DNA of 56,918 bases. It comes from Xanthobacteraceae bacterium. GTDB lineage: Bacteria; Pseudomonadota; Alphaproteobacteria; Rhizobiales; Xanthobacteraceae. Of the stretch, positions 1 to 8,383 are shown piece by piece. The stretch spans positions 1-56,918 of the forward strand of contig JANQIP010000241.1 of NCBI GenBank assembly GCA_028282095.1, read 5' to 3'. How positions within the stretch are numbered: the stretch's first letter is position 1; each line of letters begins with the position of its first letter. The notes beneath the pieces are model-generated. The model was not told the DNA's origin. It searched no databases and was given only the letters and a program-made list of their open reading frames with translations. The position numbers and the translations under genes are program-made.

Positions 1-73
1 CCCTCAAGCCACAGCATATTTCGTCACCGAACTGATCAGCCGGAAATAGTATGATTGGTTGTTTCTTTTCTTA

Positions 74-262
74 GAGCATGATCCCGAAAAGTTGGCAGAC
101 TTTTCGGACAAGATCATGCGACAAAACAAAGAAGAAGAGCATGATCCCGAAAAGTTGGCAGACTTTTCGGACAAGATCATGCGACAAAACAAAGAAGAAG
201 AGCATGATCCCGAAAAACTGGCAGACTTTTCGGACAAGATCATGTGGCAAGACGAAGAGAAA
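74..262 (+). repeat. Family A palindromic repeat array, 3 units of 63 bp
   Basis: Three tandem units start at about 74, 137 and 200. Each has an outer inverted pair GCATGATC / GATCATGC and an inner stem CCGAAAAGT / ACTTTTCGG, followed by an A-rich spacer. Because 63 is a multiple of three, the array reads open on both strands with a 21-residue repeat; this looks like a by-product and not a protein. The rest of 1-570 holds a decayed extra copy near 320-360 and the leader of the downstream hsp20 gene. I see no gene there. Confidence 0.85.
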
Positions 263-515
263 CAAAGTGCGATTGATTCAAGGCTGAAACCATCGCGTTC
301 GACGTCTGTAAGAAGGCAATGCGAGCATGATGGCGAAAAGCCGCAGGCTTTTTGCAAAAGATCATTGCCAAGAAACGAGAAGAAAGGGAGTGCGATTAAA
401 TCAAGCTAAAGCAATTTTGCGCCAACGACCGCCTTGGACATAGAATGGACGCATGACGGTACGTCGCGCGCGTGTTTTTGATCGGCTTCGAGGGGTCGAC
501 GTCACTGCGACATCA

Positions 516-525
516 CCTATCTCTG
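516..525 (+). promoter_or_regulatory. Possible heat-shock sigma -10 element upstream of hsp20
   Basis: CCTATCTCTG matches the alphaproteobacterial RpoH -10 pattern CYTATNTNNG exactly and lies 45 bases before the hsp20 start. At the expected -35 position there is only a poor match (GTCGAC around 495), so this is a weak call based on one element and the nature of the gene. Confidence 0.3.
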
Positions 526-570
526 CCATGTACGCGAACGGAGGGAGGCGATCGACGAAGGAGAAATCCC

Positions 571-1107
571 ATGGCCGATACCAAGAGCAATCTCGCACTC
601 AAAAAAGAAGAGCCGATGCCGCAACATGCGGTGCCGCGCGAATGGGAGCCACTGGAAGCCCTGCGCCGGCATATGGACCGAATGGTCGATGAATTCGGGC
701 GCGGCATCGGCCTGTGGCGTCCGTTCGGCAACTCGCTGTCCGACCTAAGGCAGCCCTTCGAGGAAGCCTGGGGTAAGGCGCCTGCGGTCGATGTCTGTGA
801 ACGGGACAAGGAATATGAAATTACCGCCGAGCTGCCGGGATTGGACGCCAACAGCGTTGAGGTGAAGCTCGCCAATGGCATCCTCACGATCAAGGGCGAA
901 AAGAAAGAAGAAAAAGAGGAAAAACGAAAAGACTATTTTCTCTCCGAGCGACGGTTTGGCTCGTTCCAGCGCTCGTTTCAAGTTCCGGAGGGGATAGACG
1001 AGGACAAGATCCAGGCGAACTTCGAAAAAGGCGTCCTGACGGTCATCCTACCCAAAGGCACCGAGGCGCAGAGGCCGGAAAAAAAGATCGCCATCCAGGC
1101 GAAATAG
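571..1107 (+). CDS. Hsp20 / alpha-crystallin family small heat-shock protein
   Basis: This 178-residue protein is a small heat-shock chaperone that would hold unfolding proteins in the cytoplasm without using ATP. The alpha-crystallin domain spans roughly residues 70-165 and contains the typical ELPGLD and KGVLTVILPK segments. The C-terminal tail carries an I-x-I motif (KKIAIQAK) of the type that docks neighbouring subunits. A charged stretch rich in Lys and Glu sits mid-domain (GEKKEEKEEKRK). The ATG at 571 is preceded by GAAGGAG, which is a much better start than the longer in-frame opening at 472. It faces the convergent PRPP synthetase-like gene. A second, unrelated-looking Hsp20 lies at 41130. 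Confidence 0.93.
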   Translation: MADTKSNLALKKEEPMPQHAVPREWEPLEALRRHMDRMVDEFGRGIGLWRPFGNSLSDLRQPFEEAWGKAPAVDVCERDKEYEITAELPGLDANSVEVKLANGILTIKGEKKEEKEEKRKDYFLSERRFGSFQRSFQVPEGIDEDKIQANFEKGVLTVILPKGTEAQRPEKKIAIQAK

Positions 1108-1235
1108 CAAGGCACAGCCGCCAAGGCCCGAAGCGCCTTCCGGCTCGGAGCGGATAGACGAGTTTCAATACCGCTCGCAAATGATCCCGAGTGATGGGCC
1201 ATTGTCACCTCTCCTCGCAAGCGGGGAGAGGTGAA

Positions 1236-2240
1236 TCAGACGACCAGAAGGTCGGCGAGCCCGCGCCCGCTATTGAGCCGGCGGATCACCTCGCCGAGGA
1301 GCGGGGCGACCGGCAGCACTTCGGTTTTTTCGCGTGCCTCCGGCGTCTCGAGGCGGGAGGCCGGAGCCGTGTCGGTGACCACCAGGCGGTCGAGCGCCGG
1401 ATCGCCGATCGCCTTTTCGGCGCCGGGCATGAACAGCCCGTGCGTTACCATGGCGATGACGCGGCGGGCGCCCGCCCGGCGCGCCGCGCGCGCTGCGCCT
1501 ACGAGCGTGGTGCCGGTGATGATCAGGTCGTCGATCATAAGGGCGGTCGCACCCTTGACCTCACCGACGAAGAAGATTGCTGAGGTGCGGCCGGCGCCGC
1601 GTTGCTCTTCTGCAAAACCGTTGCCGACGGGCTCGCGCCGCGCCTGCTCGAGCGCGGTCCGAAAAACCTCCGCGCGTTGTGCACCGGCGGCGTCCGGCGA
1701 GATCACGGCGAACGGCCGCTCTTCGAGTCGCCTGGCATAATCGACGAAAAGCGGCGTTGCCGTGGCGGCGATCGTACGACAGCGAAACGCATTCTCGAAC
1801 ACCGCCGGATCGTGCACGTCGAGCGTGACGACCACATCGGTTCCGACGCTCTCGAACAAGGCGGCGAGATGGCGGGTCGTTACCGGATCCTGCGGCCCGG
1901 TGCGACGGTCCTTGCGTCCATAACACAGATAAGGAACGACCGCCGTAACCCGGGCCGCGCCCGCATCCTTCAGCGCACCGATGAAGAACAGAAGGCGGCA
2001 CAGCCTGTCGGCAGCGCTCTGCTCCGGCCCGCTGTGCAGGCTTTGGATCACATAGGCATCGGCCCCTTCGACCGAATCGAGCGGGCGCACCTTGTGCTCG
2101 CCGTCCCCGATCTCGCGCTCCTCGTGCGGCGCGAGCGGCACCCATAGATGCCGCGCGATCGCATGGCCGAGATCGGCAGTTGCATTCAGCGCAAAGAGAG
2201 CAAGCGCGGTCACGTCGCAGGCATCCAACCCAATGATCAA
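1236..2240 (-). CDS. Ribose-phosphate pyrophosphokinase-like protein, divergent paralogue
   Basis: The 334-residue product has the two-domain layout of PRPP synthetases, which make phosphoribosyl pyrophosphate from ribose 5-phosphate and ATP. Family landmarks are VVPYLCYGRKDRR (102-113), the TLDVH histidine at 143, and SPDAAGAQRA (181-190). Two catalytic regions look altered. The flexible loop, where the family has Lys and Arg in a DKRR context, reads GFAEEQRGAG (208-217) with no Lys. The PRPP loop reads IDDLIITGTT (236-245), with Ile at 241 where the family has a third Asp. The comparison is from memory. The start is TTG at 2240, because an in-frame TAA lies just upstream. It may be a regulatory or changed-substrate paralogue, not the housekeeping enzyme. 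Confidence 0.82.
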   Translation of the reverse strand: MIIGLDACDVTALALFALNATADLGHAIARHLWVPLAPHEEREIGDGEHKVRPLDSVEGADAYVIQSLHSGPEQSAADRLCRLLFFIGALKDAGAARVTAVVPYLCYGRKDRRTGPQDPVTTRHLAALFESVGTDVVVTLDVHDPAVFENAFRCRTIAATATPLFVDYARRLEERPFAVISPDAAGAQRAEVFRTALEQARREPVGNGFAEEQRGAGRTSAIFFVGEVKGATALMIDDLIITGTTLVGAARAARRAGARRVIAMVTHGLFMPGAEKAIGDPALDRLVVTDTAPASRLETPEAREKTEVLPVAPLLGEVIRRLNSGRGLADLLVV

Positions 2241-2264
2241 CGCGATGCGGGTCGATCGCCGCTC

Positions 2265-2519
2265 TTAGAGCATGTCCAGGCGAAGCGCAAAACGGGTTCG
2301 CCGCAGAAAATGCGGCCAGAAGATCAACAAAGCGATTCCGTTTCATTGGAATCGGATTACATCGCAGTTCTTTGTTTTCTCGGCGCGGGCGTGTCGCCGC
2401 CGGATCGGTCGGGCACTGCCCGCGGGCGCAGAACGCTTCTCATCGACAAGGAACGTTCGCTTGCGACAGAACAAAGAGAAAGAGAGCGCGCTCGATTCAA
2501 CCCGGATGAATCGCGCTCT
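2265..2519. repeat. Intergenic palindromic repeats between the prs-like gene and pncA
   Basis: The 359-base gap holds two kinds of dispersed palindrome. At 2265-2360 is a unit starting AGAGCATGTCCAGGCG and including the small hairpin GATTCCGTTTCATTGGAATC. At 2483-2519 is an inverted repeat with arms AGAGCGCG and CGCGCTCT around a GATTCA/TGAATC core. A relative of the second occurs at 41922-41958. No gene is visible here. Confidence 0.6.
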
Positions 2520-2599
2520 GGCCTTGGTCTTGATATTCCTCAAGGCGCTCACGGGGCCTTGAGATTGGATAAATCGCCCGCGATCACGGAGCCGCAAGC

Positions 2600-3229
2600 A
2601 TGAGCGCGAACATACCCATCACCGACCGCGACGTCCTTCTCGTCGTCGATGTCCAGAACGATTTCTGCCCGACCGGGATGCTCCCGGTCCAGCGCGGCGA
2701 CGAAGTAGTTCCGGTCGTCAACCGCCACGCCGAACTGTTCCGCCATGTCGTTCTCACGCAGGATTGGCATCCGCCGAGCCACCATTCCTTTGCGTCCGTG
2801 CATGCCGGGCAGAATCCCTTTGAGACGATCACGGCCGCCTATGGGCCGCAGATTCTCTGGCCCGACCATTGTGTTCAAGAAACGCCCGGTGCCGAATTTC
2901 ACGAGGGCCTTGCCGTTCCCCATGCCCAACTGGTCCTGCGCAAGGGTTTTCGGCATGAAGTCGACTCCTACTCGGCCTTCTACGAAAACGACCATAAGAC
3001 GCCGACCGGCCTTGCCGGCTATTTGCGCGAACGCGGCTTCACACGGGTGTTCGTCGTCGGGCTCGCGTTTGATTTCTGCGTGCGCTTTACGGCCGAGGAC
3101 GCCCGGCGGACCGGCTTTGACGTCGTCGTCATCGAGGAGGGCTGCCGTAGCATCGATATGGAAGGTTCAATCGCCGACACGCGGGCCTCGTTCGGAGCGC
3201 TCGACGTGCGGCTGGTCGATGCGCTGTAG
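2600..3229 (+). CDS. pncA: Nicotinamidase (pyrazinamidase), isochorismatase-like hydrolase
   Basis: This 209-residue cytoplasmic enzyme would hydrolyse nicotinamide to nicotinate for NAD salvage. The catalytic triad of the family is visible: Asp17 in VVDVQNDF, Lys115 in VLRKG, and Cys160 in FDFCVRFT. Metal-binding residues Asp55 and His57 (QDWHP) and His90 (WPDHCVQ) are also present. The active-site cysteine context is FDFCV where many homologues have TDYCV, a conservative change. The start at 2600 is the first ATG after the repeat region, with a GGAG-like site in CACGGAGCC. It sits among genes for phosphoribosyl chemistry (PRPP synthetase-like upstream, phosphoribosyltransferase downstream). 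Confidence 0.9.
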   Translation: MSANIPITDRDVLLVVDVQNDFCPTGMLPVQRGDEVVPVVNRHAELFRHVVLTQDWHPPSHHSFASVHAGQNPFETITAAYGPQILWPDHCVQETPGAEFHEGLAVPHAQLVLRKGFRHEVDSYSAFYENDHKTPTGLAGYLRERGFTRVFVVGLAFDFCVRFTAEDARRTGFDVVVIEEGCRSIDMEGSIADTRASFGALDVRLVDAL

Positions 3230-3295
3230 GGCGCATTTCGGCCAAGGCCAATCCTTTGAACCGCTCTCGGGGGCGCGAACTTGCCGCTGTTAAAA

Positions 3296-3360
3296 GCGAG
3301 ATTCCCGAAAAGCCGGCAGGCTTTTCGGATAAGATCACGCGACAAGGCAAAGAAAAAGAG
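3296..3360 (+). repeat. Degenerate family A palindromic unit
   Basis: A single decayed family A copy with stem CCCGAAAAGCC / GGCTTTTCGG and a GATCACGCGACAA tail. It is followed at about 3360-3393 by remnants of the GCGCGATT/AATCGCGCTC type palindrome. Confidence 0.6.
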
Positions 3361-3393
3361 TGCGCGGTTGATTCAAGGAGAAGCAATCGCGCT

Positions 3394-3518
3394 CTAGTGT
3401 TTCCTTCTCTGACGGTCCGATCCCGGACCGTCAGGTAAGGAACACTAGCTCATCCGACGCTCTGTGATGCGGCACCAACACAATGGGACGAGCCCAAGCG
3501 TTGGTGCCGCATCACTAG
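3394..3518 (+). repeat. CTAG-bounded double-hairpin element, copy 1
   Basis: The element begins and ends with CTAG and has an internal CTAG, dividing it into two modules. The left module is a perfect-stem hairpin (CTGACGGTCCG / GGACCGTCAG) inside GTGTTTCCTT / AAGGAACAC arms. The right module has arms GTGATGCGGCACCAAC / GTTGGTGCCGCATCAC. Other copies are at 8384-8577, 23378-23500 and 40844-40968. It carries no ORF, so it resembles a non-autonomous mobile element. The remaining gap 3519-3759 shows short inverted repeats but no gene and probably includes the leader of the next gene. Confidence 0.85.
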
Positions 3519-3759
3519 AAAACGCCAATTACGCAAAGACCAGAAGCGTGAATTCGATTCGACCGGAACCGAGTTCACGCTGGCGTTGCCGAACGCCCCG
3601 CGCTCAGACGGCGCGGTGCGAAAGCAAAACTGTGTATACTGCTTTTCGGCTCGGCAAAGCGGGGCTCCGGTGTCGTTGAGCCCACCCTGGGTCTCCGCCC
3701 TCCGCGGGGACGAGTGGACAACCAGCCCATGGCCGAAGCGATCGGTTGGAACGTAGGTC

Positions 3760-4428
3760 ATGCTGTTTGAGAACCGCGCGGACGCCGGACGCAAGCTCGC
3801 CGCGGCCCTCGGCGCCTACAAGGACGGGCGGCCGGTCGTGCTCGCGCTGCCGCGCGGCGGCGTGCCGGTCGCCGCCGAGGTCGCCGCGGCCCTTGAGGCA
3901 CCGCTCGACCTTGTGCTCGTGCGCAAGCTCGGCGTGCCGCTACAGCCGGAGCTCGCGATGGGCGCGGTGGTCGACGGCAGCGCGCCGATCCTCGTGCGCA
4001 ACGAGGATGTGATCCGGCTCGCCGGCGTGAGCGAGGAGGGGCTGCAATCGGTCTGCGCCGCCGAGCTTGCCGAAATCGAGCGGCGCCGCCAGCGCTATCT
4101 CGGCGACCGCGCGCGTGTCGACCCCGCCGGACGCATCGCCATCGTGATCGATGACGGTATCGCTACCGGTGCGACCACGCGCGCGGCCCTGCGCGCCATG
4201 CGGCAATGCCGCCCGCGCAAACTCATCCTGGCGGTGCCGATCGCTCCCACCGATACGCTCGAGGCGATGCGTGAAGAGGCCGATGAGGTGGTCTGCCTTG
4301 AGGATTACGAGGATTTCGGCGCGATCGGCCTGTTCTATGCCGATTTTCGCCAGGTCAGCGACAGTGAAGTGGTCGCAACGCTCGCCCGCTTCCCGCCCAC
4401 GAACGGCGAGGCGCCGTCACAGACTTGA
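3760..4428 (+). CDS. Type I phosphoribosyltransferase domain protein, orphan
   Basis: The 222-residue protein belongs to the PRTase type I fold. The PRPP-binding loop is clear at residues 129-140 (VIDDGIATGATT), and the N-terminal LPRGGVPVA segment (30-38) fits the pyrophosphate-binding loop. This subfamily has no firmly assigned substrate; relatives are often found beside Hsp20, CBS-domain and dienelactone-hydrolase genes in stress clusters. The ATG at 3760 gives the typical family length. The 3' end is followed by the convergent coiled-coil gene at 4506. A role in nucleobase or nicotinate salvage with pncA is possible but unproven. Confidence 0.85.
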   Translation: MLFENRADAGRKLAAALGAYKDGRPVVLALPRGGVPVAAEVAAALEAPLDLVLVRKLGVPLQPELAMGAVVDGSAPILVRNEDVIRLAGVSEEGLQSVCAAELAEIERRRQRYLGDRARVDPAGRIAIVIDDGIATGATTRAALRAMRQCRPRKLILAVPIAPTDTLEAMREEADEVVCLEDYEDFGAIGLFYADFRQVSDSEVVATLARFPPTNGEAPSQT

Positions 4429-4505
4429 TCGCATTTGAGGTCAGCGGGCCGGCGAGCCGGCGAGAGCGACGCGCCGACGCGCCGACGCGCCTCAGCCACG
4501 CGCAT

Positions 4506-5723
4506 TCACGATGCGGGCGCCAGCCGCGAGGCCCGCGTCTTCAAAGCGCGGATGCGCTCGACGAGATCACCATGGCTTTCCCGGGCGGCGTCGCCATTGG
4601 CGGCCGCCGGCCCGTTGACGGCGGCCGGCGGCGGAAGACCGGCCGTCTCCTCGCCCGCGAGCATCGCTTCGATCGGCGAATCGGGGCCTTCGAGCGCGAG
4701 CGTGAGGCGGGTGACCTCTGCGGCGATGTCGTTGATGCGCTCGCGCAGCAGCGCGTTCTCTACGCGCTCCGTCGCCCAGGCCGTCTCGGTGCCCTGCAAG
4801 AACGCCGCCGCTTCGCGCTTGAGCCGCGCGTTCTCCTCGCGCATCTGGTCGTGGTCGTGGATGAGGCGCTCATTTTCGGCCTTGAGAGAGGTCACCTTAT
4901 CGGCCTCGCTGCGGAATTTACGCGCGTCGTACTCGCGCTCCACCAGCATCCGACCTTGCTCGGTCAGCCGTTCCTCCAGTTCTTGAATGCGTTTGGCGAG
5001 CACTTCGGCCTCGGTGGTCTGGGCCACCAGGTTCCGTTCCAGTTGCGCGATGCGGCCGCTGAAATTGGTCGCCCTTGCGCGCTCCTGCTCGGCCTCGTGG
5101 GCGGCTGCCGCGGCTGTCTTGCGCTCTTGGTCCATGCGGGCGCCGGTTTCTTTGAGGTCCTTGTCGGCCTGCTCGAACTGCGCCTTGTACTTCTCGATCT
5201 GGGTTTTCAACGCGGCGATCTCGACCCGCTGGCTGTCGCCCGCGGCCGCCCGCTCGTTCAGCGCCGCGGTCAGCCGGGCAAGCTCGTGCTCCTTGCCGGA
5301 AAGGGCCTGCTCGAGATCGTGATACTTGTTGGTCTTGTACGAGTATTCCTCCTCGGTGCTGCGCAGCTGGTCGCGCGTCGAGTTCTCGCGCGCTTCGAGC
5401 GCAAGAAGCGCGGCCGTCTTTTCGTTCAGCTCGTTCTTGAGCTTGTCGATCGCCATCGACTTCTTGCCGAGCTCGCCGAGCTGACTCGTGGTCTTGGCCT
5501 TGAGCTGCTCCACGCTCATCTCCAGCCGCCGCGTCGACATCGCGAACTCGGCGCGCAACTGGTCCTTCTCCGCCTGGATCTCCGCCATCGAAAAAGGCGT
5601 CGATTCTTCGAGCCGGCGCATGGTCAGGCGCACTGCGCGATTGTGAACCAACGGCACGAGAATGAGATTGAACAGGCTCGCAGCAAGGAACCCGATACCG
5701 AAAACCATGAGCTGTTCGACCAC
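4506..5723 (-). CDS. Inner-membrane-anchored long coiled-coil protein
   Basis: This 405-residue protein has one N-terminal membrane segment (VFGIGFLAASLFNLILVPLV, about residues 7-26). A long charged coiled coil rich in Glu, Ala, Arg and Lys follows to about residue 350, then a Pro/Ala-rich tail. I do not recognise a catalytic domain. Similar conserved hypothetical proteins are common in Bradyrhizobium relatives. Three in-frame starts exist: TTG at 5729, GTG at 5723 and ATG at 5708. I chose GTG because GGAGG (5732-5736 on the plus strand as CCTCC) lies exactly 8 bases upstream. Most of the protein probably lies in the cytoplasm or periplasm as a rod; the topology is not certain. Confidence 0.75.
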   Translation of the reverse strand: MVEQLMVFGIGFLAASLFNLILVPLVHNRAVRLTMRRLEESTPFSMAEIQAEKDQLRAEFAMSTRRLEMSVEQLKAKTTSQLGELGKKSMAIDKLKNELNEKTAALLALEARENSTRDQLRSTEEEYSYKTNKYHDLEQALSGKEHELARLTAALNERAAAGDSQRVEIAALKTQIEKYKAQFEQADKDLKETGARMDQERKTAAAAAHEAEQERARATNFSGRIAQLERNLVAQTTEAEVLAKRIQELEERLTEQGRMLVEREYDARKFRSEADKVTSLKAENERLIHDHDQMREENARLKREAAAFLQGTETAWATERVENALLRERINDIAAEVTRLTLALEGPDSPIEAMLAGEETAGLPPPAAVNGPAAANGDAARESHGDLVERIRALKTRASRLAPAS

Positions 5724-5893
5724 GTGCAACGCCTCCGCTCAGAACAGCGCCGGGCAACCATGACATGCAGAGCTTAGGTCTTCCAGCGCGGAACGCGATT
5801 AACCTAAATGTACACGTTCTCGGCCAAGGTCTAACCGAAAACATGGCCGATCACGTAACATTGTCAGGTAATCGGACGCGGACAGAGCGTTGT

Positions 5894-6472
5894 TTAGAAG
5901 GGATTCCAGGTCGAATATGGAGTAAATTTCAGGTATCCGATGCTGGCCCCCAGCCGCAGGCCGACGCCGGAGCGGATCGGGACGATGACCACATTGTTGG
6001 CGGTCAGGGCCGTCATGCCGAGGCCCCCGATGAAATAGGCGGACCCTTCGATCCCGGCGAAGCGCTGATAGATCGCATCGACGGCCGGCAGATTGTATAT
6101 CAGCATCATGGTGCGTGCGCCCTCGCCGCCGAAATCCCAGCCGAACGAGGGGCCTTGCCAGAAAACCCGCAAATCGCCCGCGTTTTTCGTGTAGAGCATG
6201 CCTTCGCCATAGCGAAGGCCGCCGAAAAACGCGCCCCCGGCTTCCTCGCCGAGAATGTAACCGTTCGGGAGCCCCCATTCGCTGACCGTCCTCTCGACGA
6301 TCGTCGCCAGTCCGCGCGATACGCCACCAAAGAACCGATGCCCTGCGGCCACGATCTCGCCCGGCGAGAATTGCGGATGCGCCGGCTGCGGCGTGTCCTG
6401 GGCAAGTGCGATTATCGGCCCGGAACATGAAAGCCAGACGACGATCGCAAAGAGTCGCAAGGCTCTGTTCAT
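5894..6472 (-). CDS. DUF1134 family exported protein
   Basis: The 192-residue product begins with a signal peptide (RLFAIVVWLSCSGPIIALAQ) with likely cleavage after the AQ. The mature part matches the DUF1134 pattern: GYILGEEAGGAFFGGLRYG, a FWQGPSFGWDFGGEG segment, and a glycine-rich C-terminus (GVGLRLGASIGYLKFT). The family is alphaproteobacterial, related in style to the YSC84 lipid-binding fold, and has no established biochemical role. It is transcribed divergently from the YHS-domain gene across about 100 bases, so the two may share control. Confidence 0.85.
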   Translation of the reverse strand: MNRALRLFAIVVWLSCSGPIIALAQDTPQPAHPQFSPGEIVAAGHRFFGGVSRGLATIVERTVSEWGLPNGYILGEEAGGAFFGGLRYGEGMLYTKNAGDLRVFWQGPSFGWDFGGEGARTMMLIYNLPAVDAIYQRFAGIEGSAYFIGGLGMTALTANNVVIVPIRSGVGLRLGASIGYLKFTPYSTWNPF

Positions 6473-6575
6473 TGCGTTCTGCCCCCAAAAAAAGTCGCAC
6501 CGAAAGATCGGTTAACCTTCCGATTACGCCTGTGCGCTACGACAAACGTCCCGAATCACAGGTTCCAGCAAGACT

Positions 6576-7082
6576 ATGACGCAAGCACGGCGACACCGGC
6601 CAACTGAGGTCGGCCGGAGGGGCCTTTACAGAACAGGGTTGGCGGCACTCCTGGTGCTCGCCTCGTCCTTTGGCCTGCAGGCAACGACCACCGAACGCAT
6701 CGTGGCCAACCGCCACAGCGGAATCGCCATCGACGGCTATGATCCGGTTGCCTATTTCGTTGACGGCACGGCGCGTCAAGGCCGCCCCGAGCACGAGCAC
6801 AGCCATGGCGGCGTGGCGTGGCGTTTCCGCAACGAAGGCAACCAAGCCGCATTTGCCCGCGATCCGCTCGTCTATATGCCCTGCTTCGGCGGTTACGATC
6901 CGGTCAATGTCGCCCGCGGCGTCGCAACTCCCGGCCATCCCGTGGCGTTTGCAATCGTCAACGACCGGTTGTGCCTCTTCTTCAGCGAGGCGGCGCGCCA
7001 GCGCTATCTTGCGGCTCCCCGCGACGTCCTGCAAGCAGCCAAAGATCGCTGGCCCAAGGTCCACGAGGAACTCGTACGATAG
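6576..7082 (+). CDS. YHS domain-containing exported protein
   Basis: A 168-residue protein with an N-terminal export or anchor segment (GLAALLVLASSFGLQATTT, about 21-39). A YHS-type domain follows, seen as AIDGYDPVAYFVDGTARQG, then GVAWRFRNEGNQAAFARDP and YMPCFGGYDP. YHS domains are small modules, some of which bind metal or accompany copper and heavy-metal proteins; the role here is unknown. A family A repeat array begins eight bases after the stop codon, so the gene probably ends its transcript in the array. Confidence 0.85.
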   Translation: MTQARRHRPTEVGRRGLYRTGLAALLVLASSFGLQATTTERIVANRHSGIAIDGYDPVAYFVDGTARQGRPEHEHSHGGVAWRFRNEGNQAAFARDPLVYMPCFGGYDPVNVARGVATPGHPVAFAIVNDRLCLFFSEAARQRYLAAPRDVLQAAKDRWPKVHEELVR

Positions 7083-7090
7083 CAGGCCCA

Positions 7091-7450
7091 GAGCATGATC
7101 CCGAAAAGTTGGAGACTTTTCGGACCAGATCATGCGACCAAACAAAGAAGAGAGCATGATCCCGAAAAGTTGGAGACTTTTCGGACCAGATCACGCGACC
7201 CAACAAAGAAGAGAGCATGATCCCGAGAAGTTGGAGACTTTTCGGATCAGATCATGCGACCAAACAAAGAAGAGAGCATGATCCCGAAAAGCTGGAGACT
7301 TTTCGGACCAGATCATGCGACCAAACAAAGAAGAGAACATGATCCCGAAAAGTTGGAGACTTTTCGGACCAGATCATGCGACCAAACAAAGAAGAGAGCG
7401 TGATCCCGAAAAGTTGGAGACTTTTCGGACCAGATCATGCGAAAAAACCA
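7091..7450 (+). repeat. Family A palindromic repeat array, 6 units of 61 bp
   Basis: Unit starts are at about 7091, 7152, 7213, 7274, 7335 and 7396. All six share the variant GTTGGAGAC (one base shorter than the GTTGGCAGAC form at 74-262) and the tail GCGACCAAACAAAGAAGAG. This shows they arose by local tandem duplication. The array lies between the convergent YHS and cysQ-like genes and fills the 435-base gap; nothing else is seen in 7083-7517. Confidence 0.9.
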
Positions 7451-7517
7451 AGAGAAGTTCCCGCCCCGCAAAGGACGCTGATCTCTGCATGCTGGCGCAG
7501 GGGGACCAATGCGAAAT

Positions 7518-8324
7518 CTACTCCGGCGCAGCCTGCCCCCGGGCAACGAAGCCAGGCACAACGAACCCCGTCTGCGCATCGCCATAGGTCAGTGCGGTGC
7601 CGTCCGGGCGGGTGACCGTCCCCCCGGCCGCGACGAGCACGGCGTGGCCGGCTGCGATGTCCCACTCATGGATTGATGCAAGCCGCGGGTAGACATCGGC
7701 AGCACCCTCCGCGAGCAGCCCAAACTTCAATGAAGAGCCGCAGGTGATCCGCGCGGCAACCGGCAGTCGGGCAAGAAAGCTCTCGGTTGCGGGGTCGCGA
7801 TGCAACCGGCTGACCGTCGCGACCGGCCCGTCGGCAGGGCGAGGGCGGACGCGGATCGGCATTTTCTCTTGCGCCGCTTTCGGTGGCTCGCCCGCCGGAA
7901 GAACGAGGCGTTCAGCGAACGCCCCCTCGCTGCCCCGGTAGAGGAGGCCAAGGGCCGGAGCAAATACGAGACCGAACACGGGCCGCCCCGTCTCAATCAG
8001 CGCGACATTGACCGTATACTCGTTGCGCCCGGCGATGAACTCTCTGGTGCCGTCGAGCGGATCGACCAGAAGGAAACCGGCCGTGGCGTCGATTGCGGGC
8101 GGCGGGCCGGCCGATTCCTCGGAAACGACCGGAATTCCCGGCAGCAGGCGGGCAAGGCCGTCGAGGATCACCGCATGCGCCGCCTCGTCGGCAGCCGTCA
8201 CCGGACTGCGATCGGCCTTCTCGCGGATCGCCAATGCGTCGCGCTGGATGGCCAGGATGGCGCGGCCGGCCTTTGAGACCAGGGCGGTCAGCGCGTCAAC
8301 GAGCAGCGGTTCGAACTGATGCAT
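7518..8324 (-). CDS. cysQ: 3'(2'),5'-bisphosphate nucleotidase, CysQ / inositol monophosphatase family
   Basis: The 268-residue product is a Mg-dependent, Li-sensitive-type phosphatase that would clear 3'-phosphoadenosine 5'-phosphate produced in sulfate assimilation. Metal-binding motifs are visible: VVSEES (Glu69/Glu70), VDPLDGT (Asp88, Asp91, Thr93), and HEWDIAAGHA near the C-terminus. The ATG at 8324 gives normal family length. The gene stands alone, with repeats on both sides. Other inositol-monophosphatase-fold enzymes cannot be excluded, but the DPLDGTREF context favours CysQ. Confidence 0.85.
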   Translation of the reverse strand: MHQFEPLLVDALTALVSKAGRAILAIQRDALAIREKADRSPVTAADEAAHAVILDGLARLLPGIPVVSEESAGPPPAIDATAGFLLVDPLDGTREFIAGRNEYTVNVALIETGRPVFGLVFAPALGLLYRGSEGAFAERLVLPAGEPPKAAQEKMPIRVRPRPADGPVATVSRLHRDPATESFLARLPVAARITCGSSLKFGLLAEGAADVYPRLASIHEWDIAAGHAVLVAAGGTVTRPDGTALTYGDAQTGFVVPGFVARGQAAPE

Positions 8325-8383
8325 TGCAGGGCCGCTTCCGAGAGACCGATCGTTGCTTTGATCACCGCGGGCGGTGTATCACA

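Noticed and set aside
59..409. Open frames with 21-residue repeats on both strands
   Set aside because: They are produced by a non-coding palindromic array whose period happens to be 63; no start site, domain or codon pattern supports a protein.
7091..7450. CRISPR-like regular repeats
   Set aside because: The whole 61-bp unit is repeated, without unique spacers; repeat and spacer cannot be told apart, and no cas gene is present.
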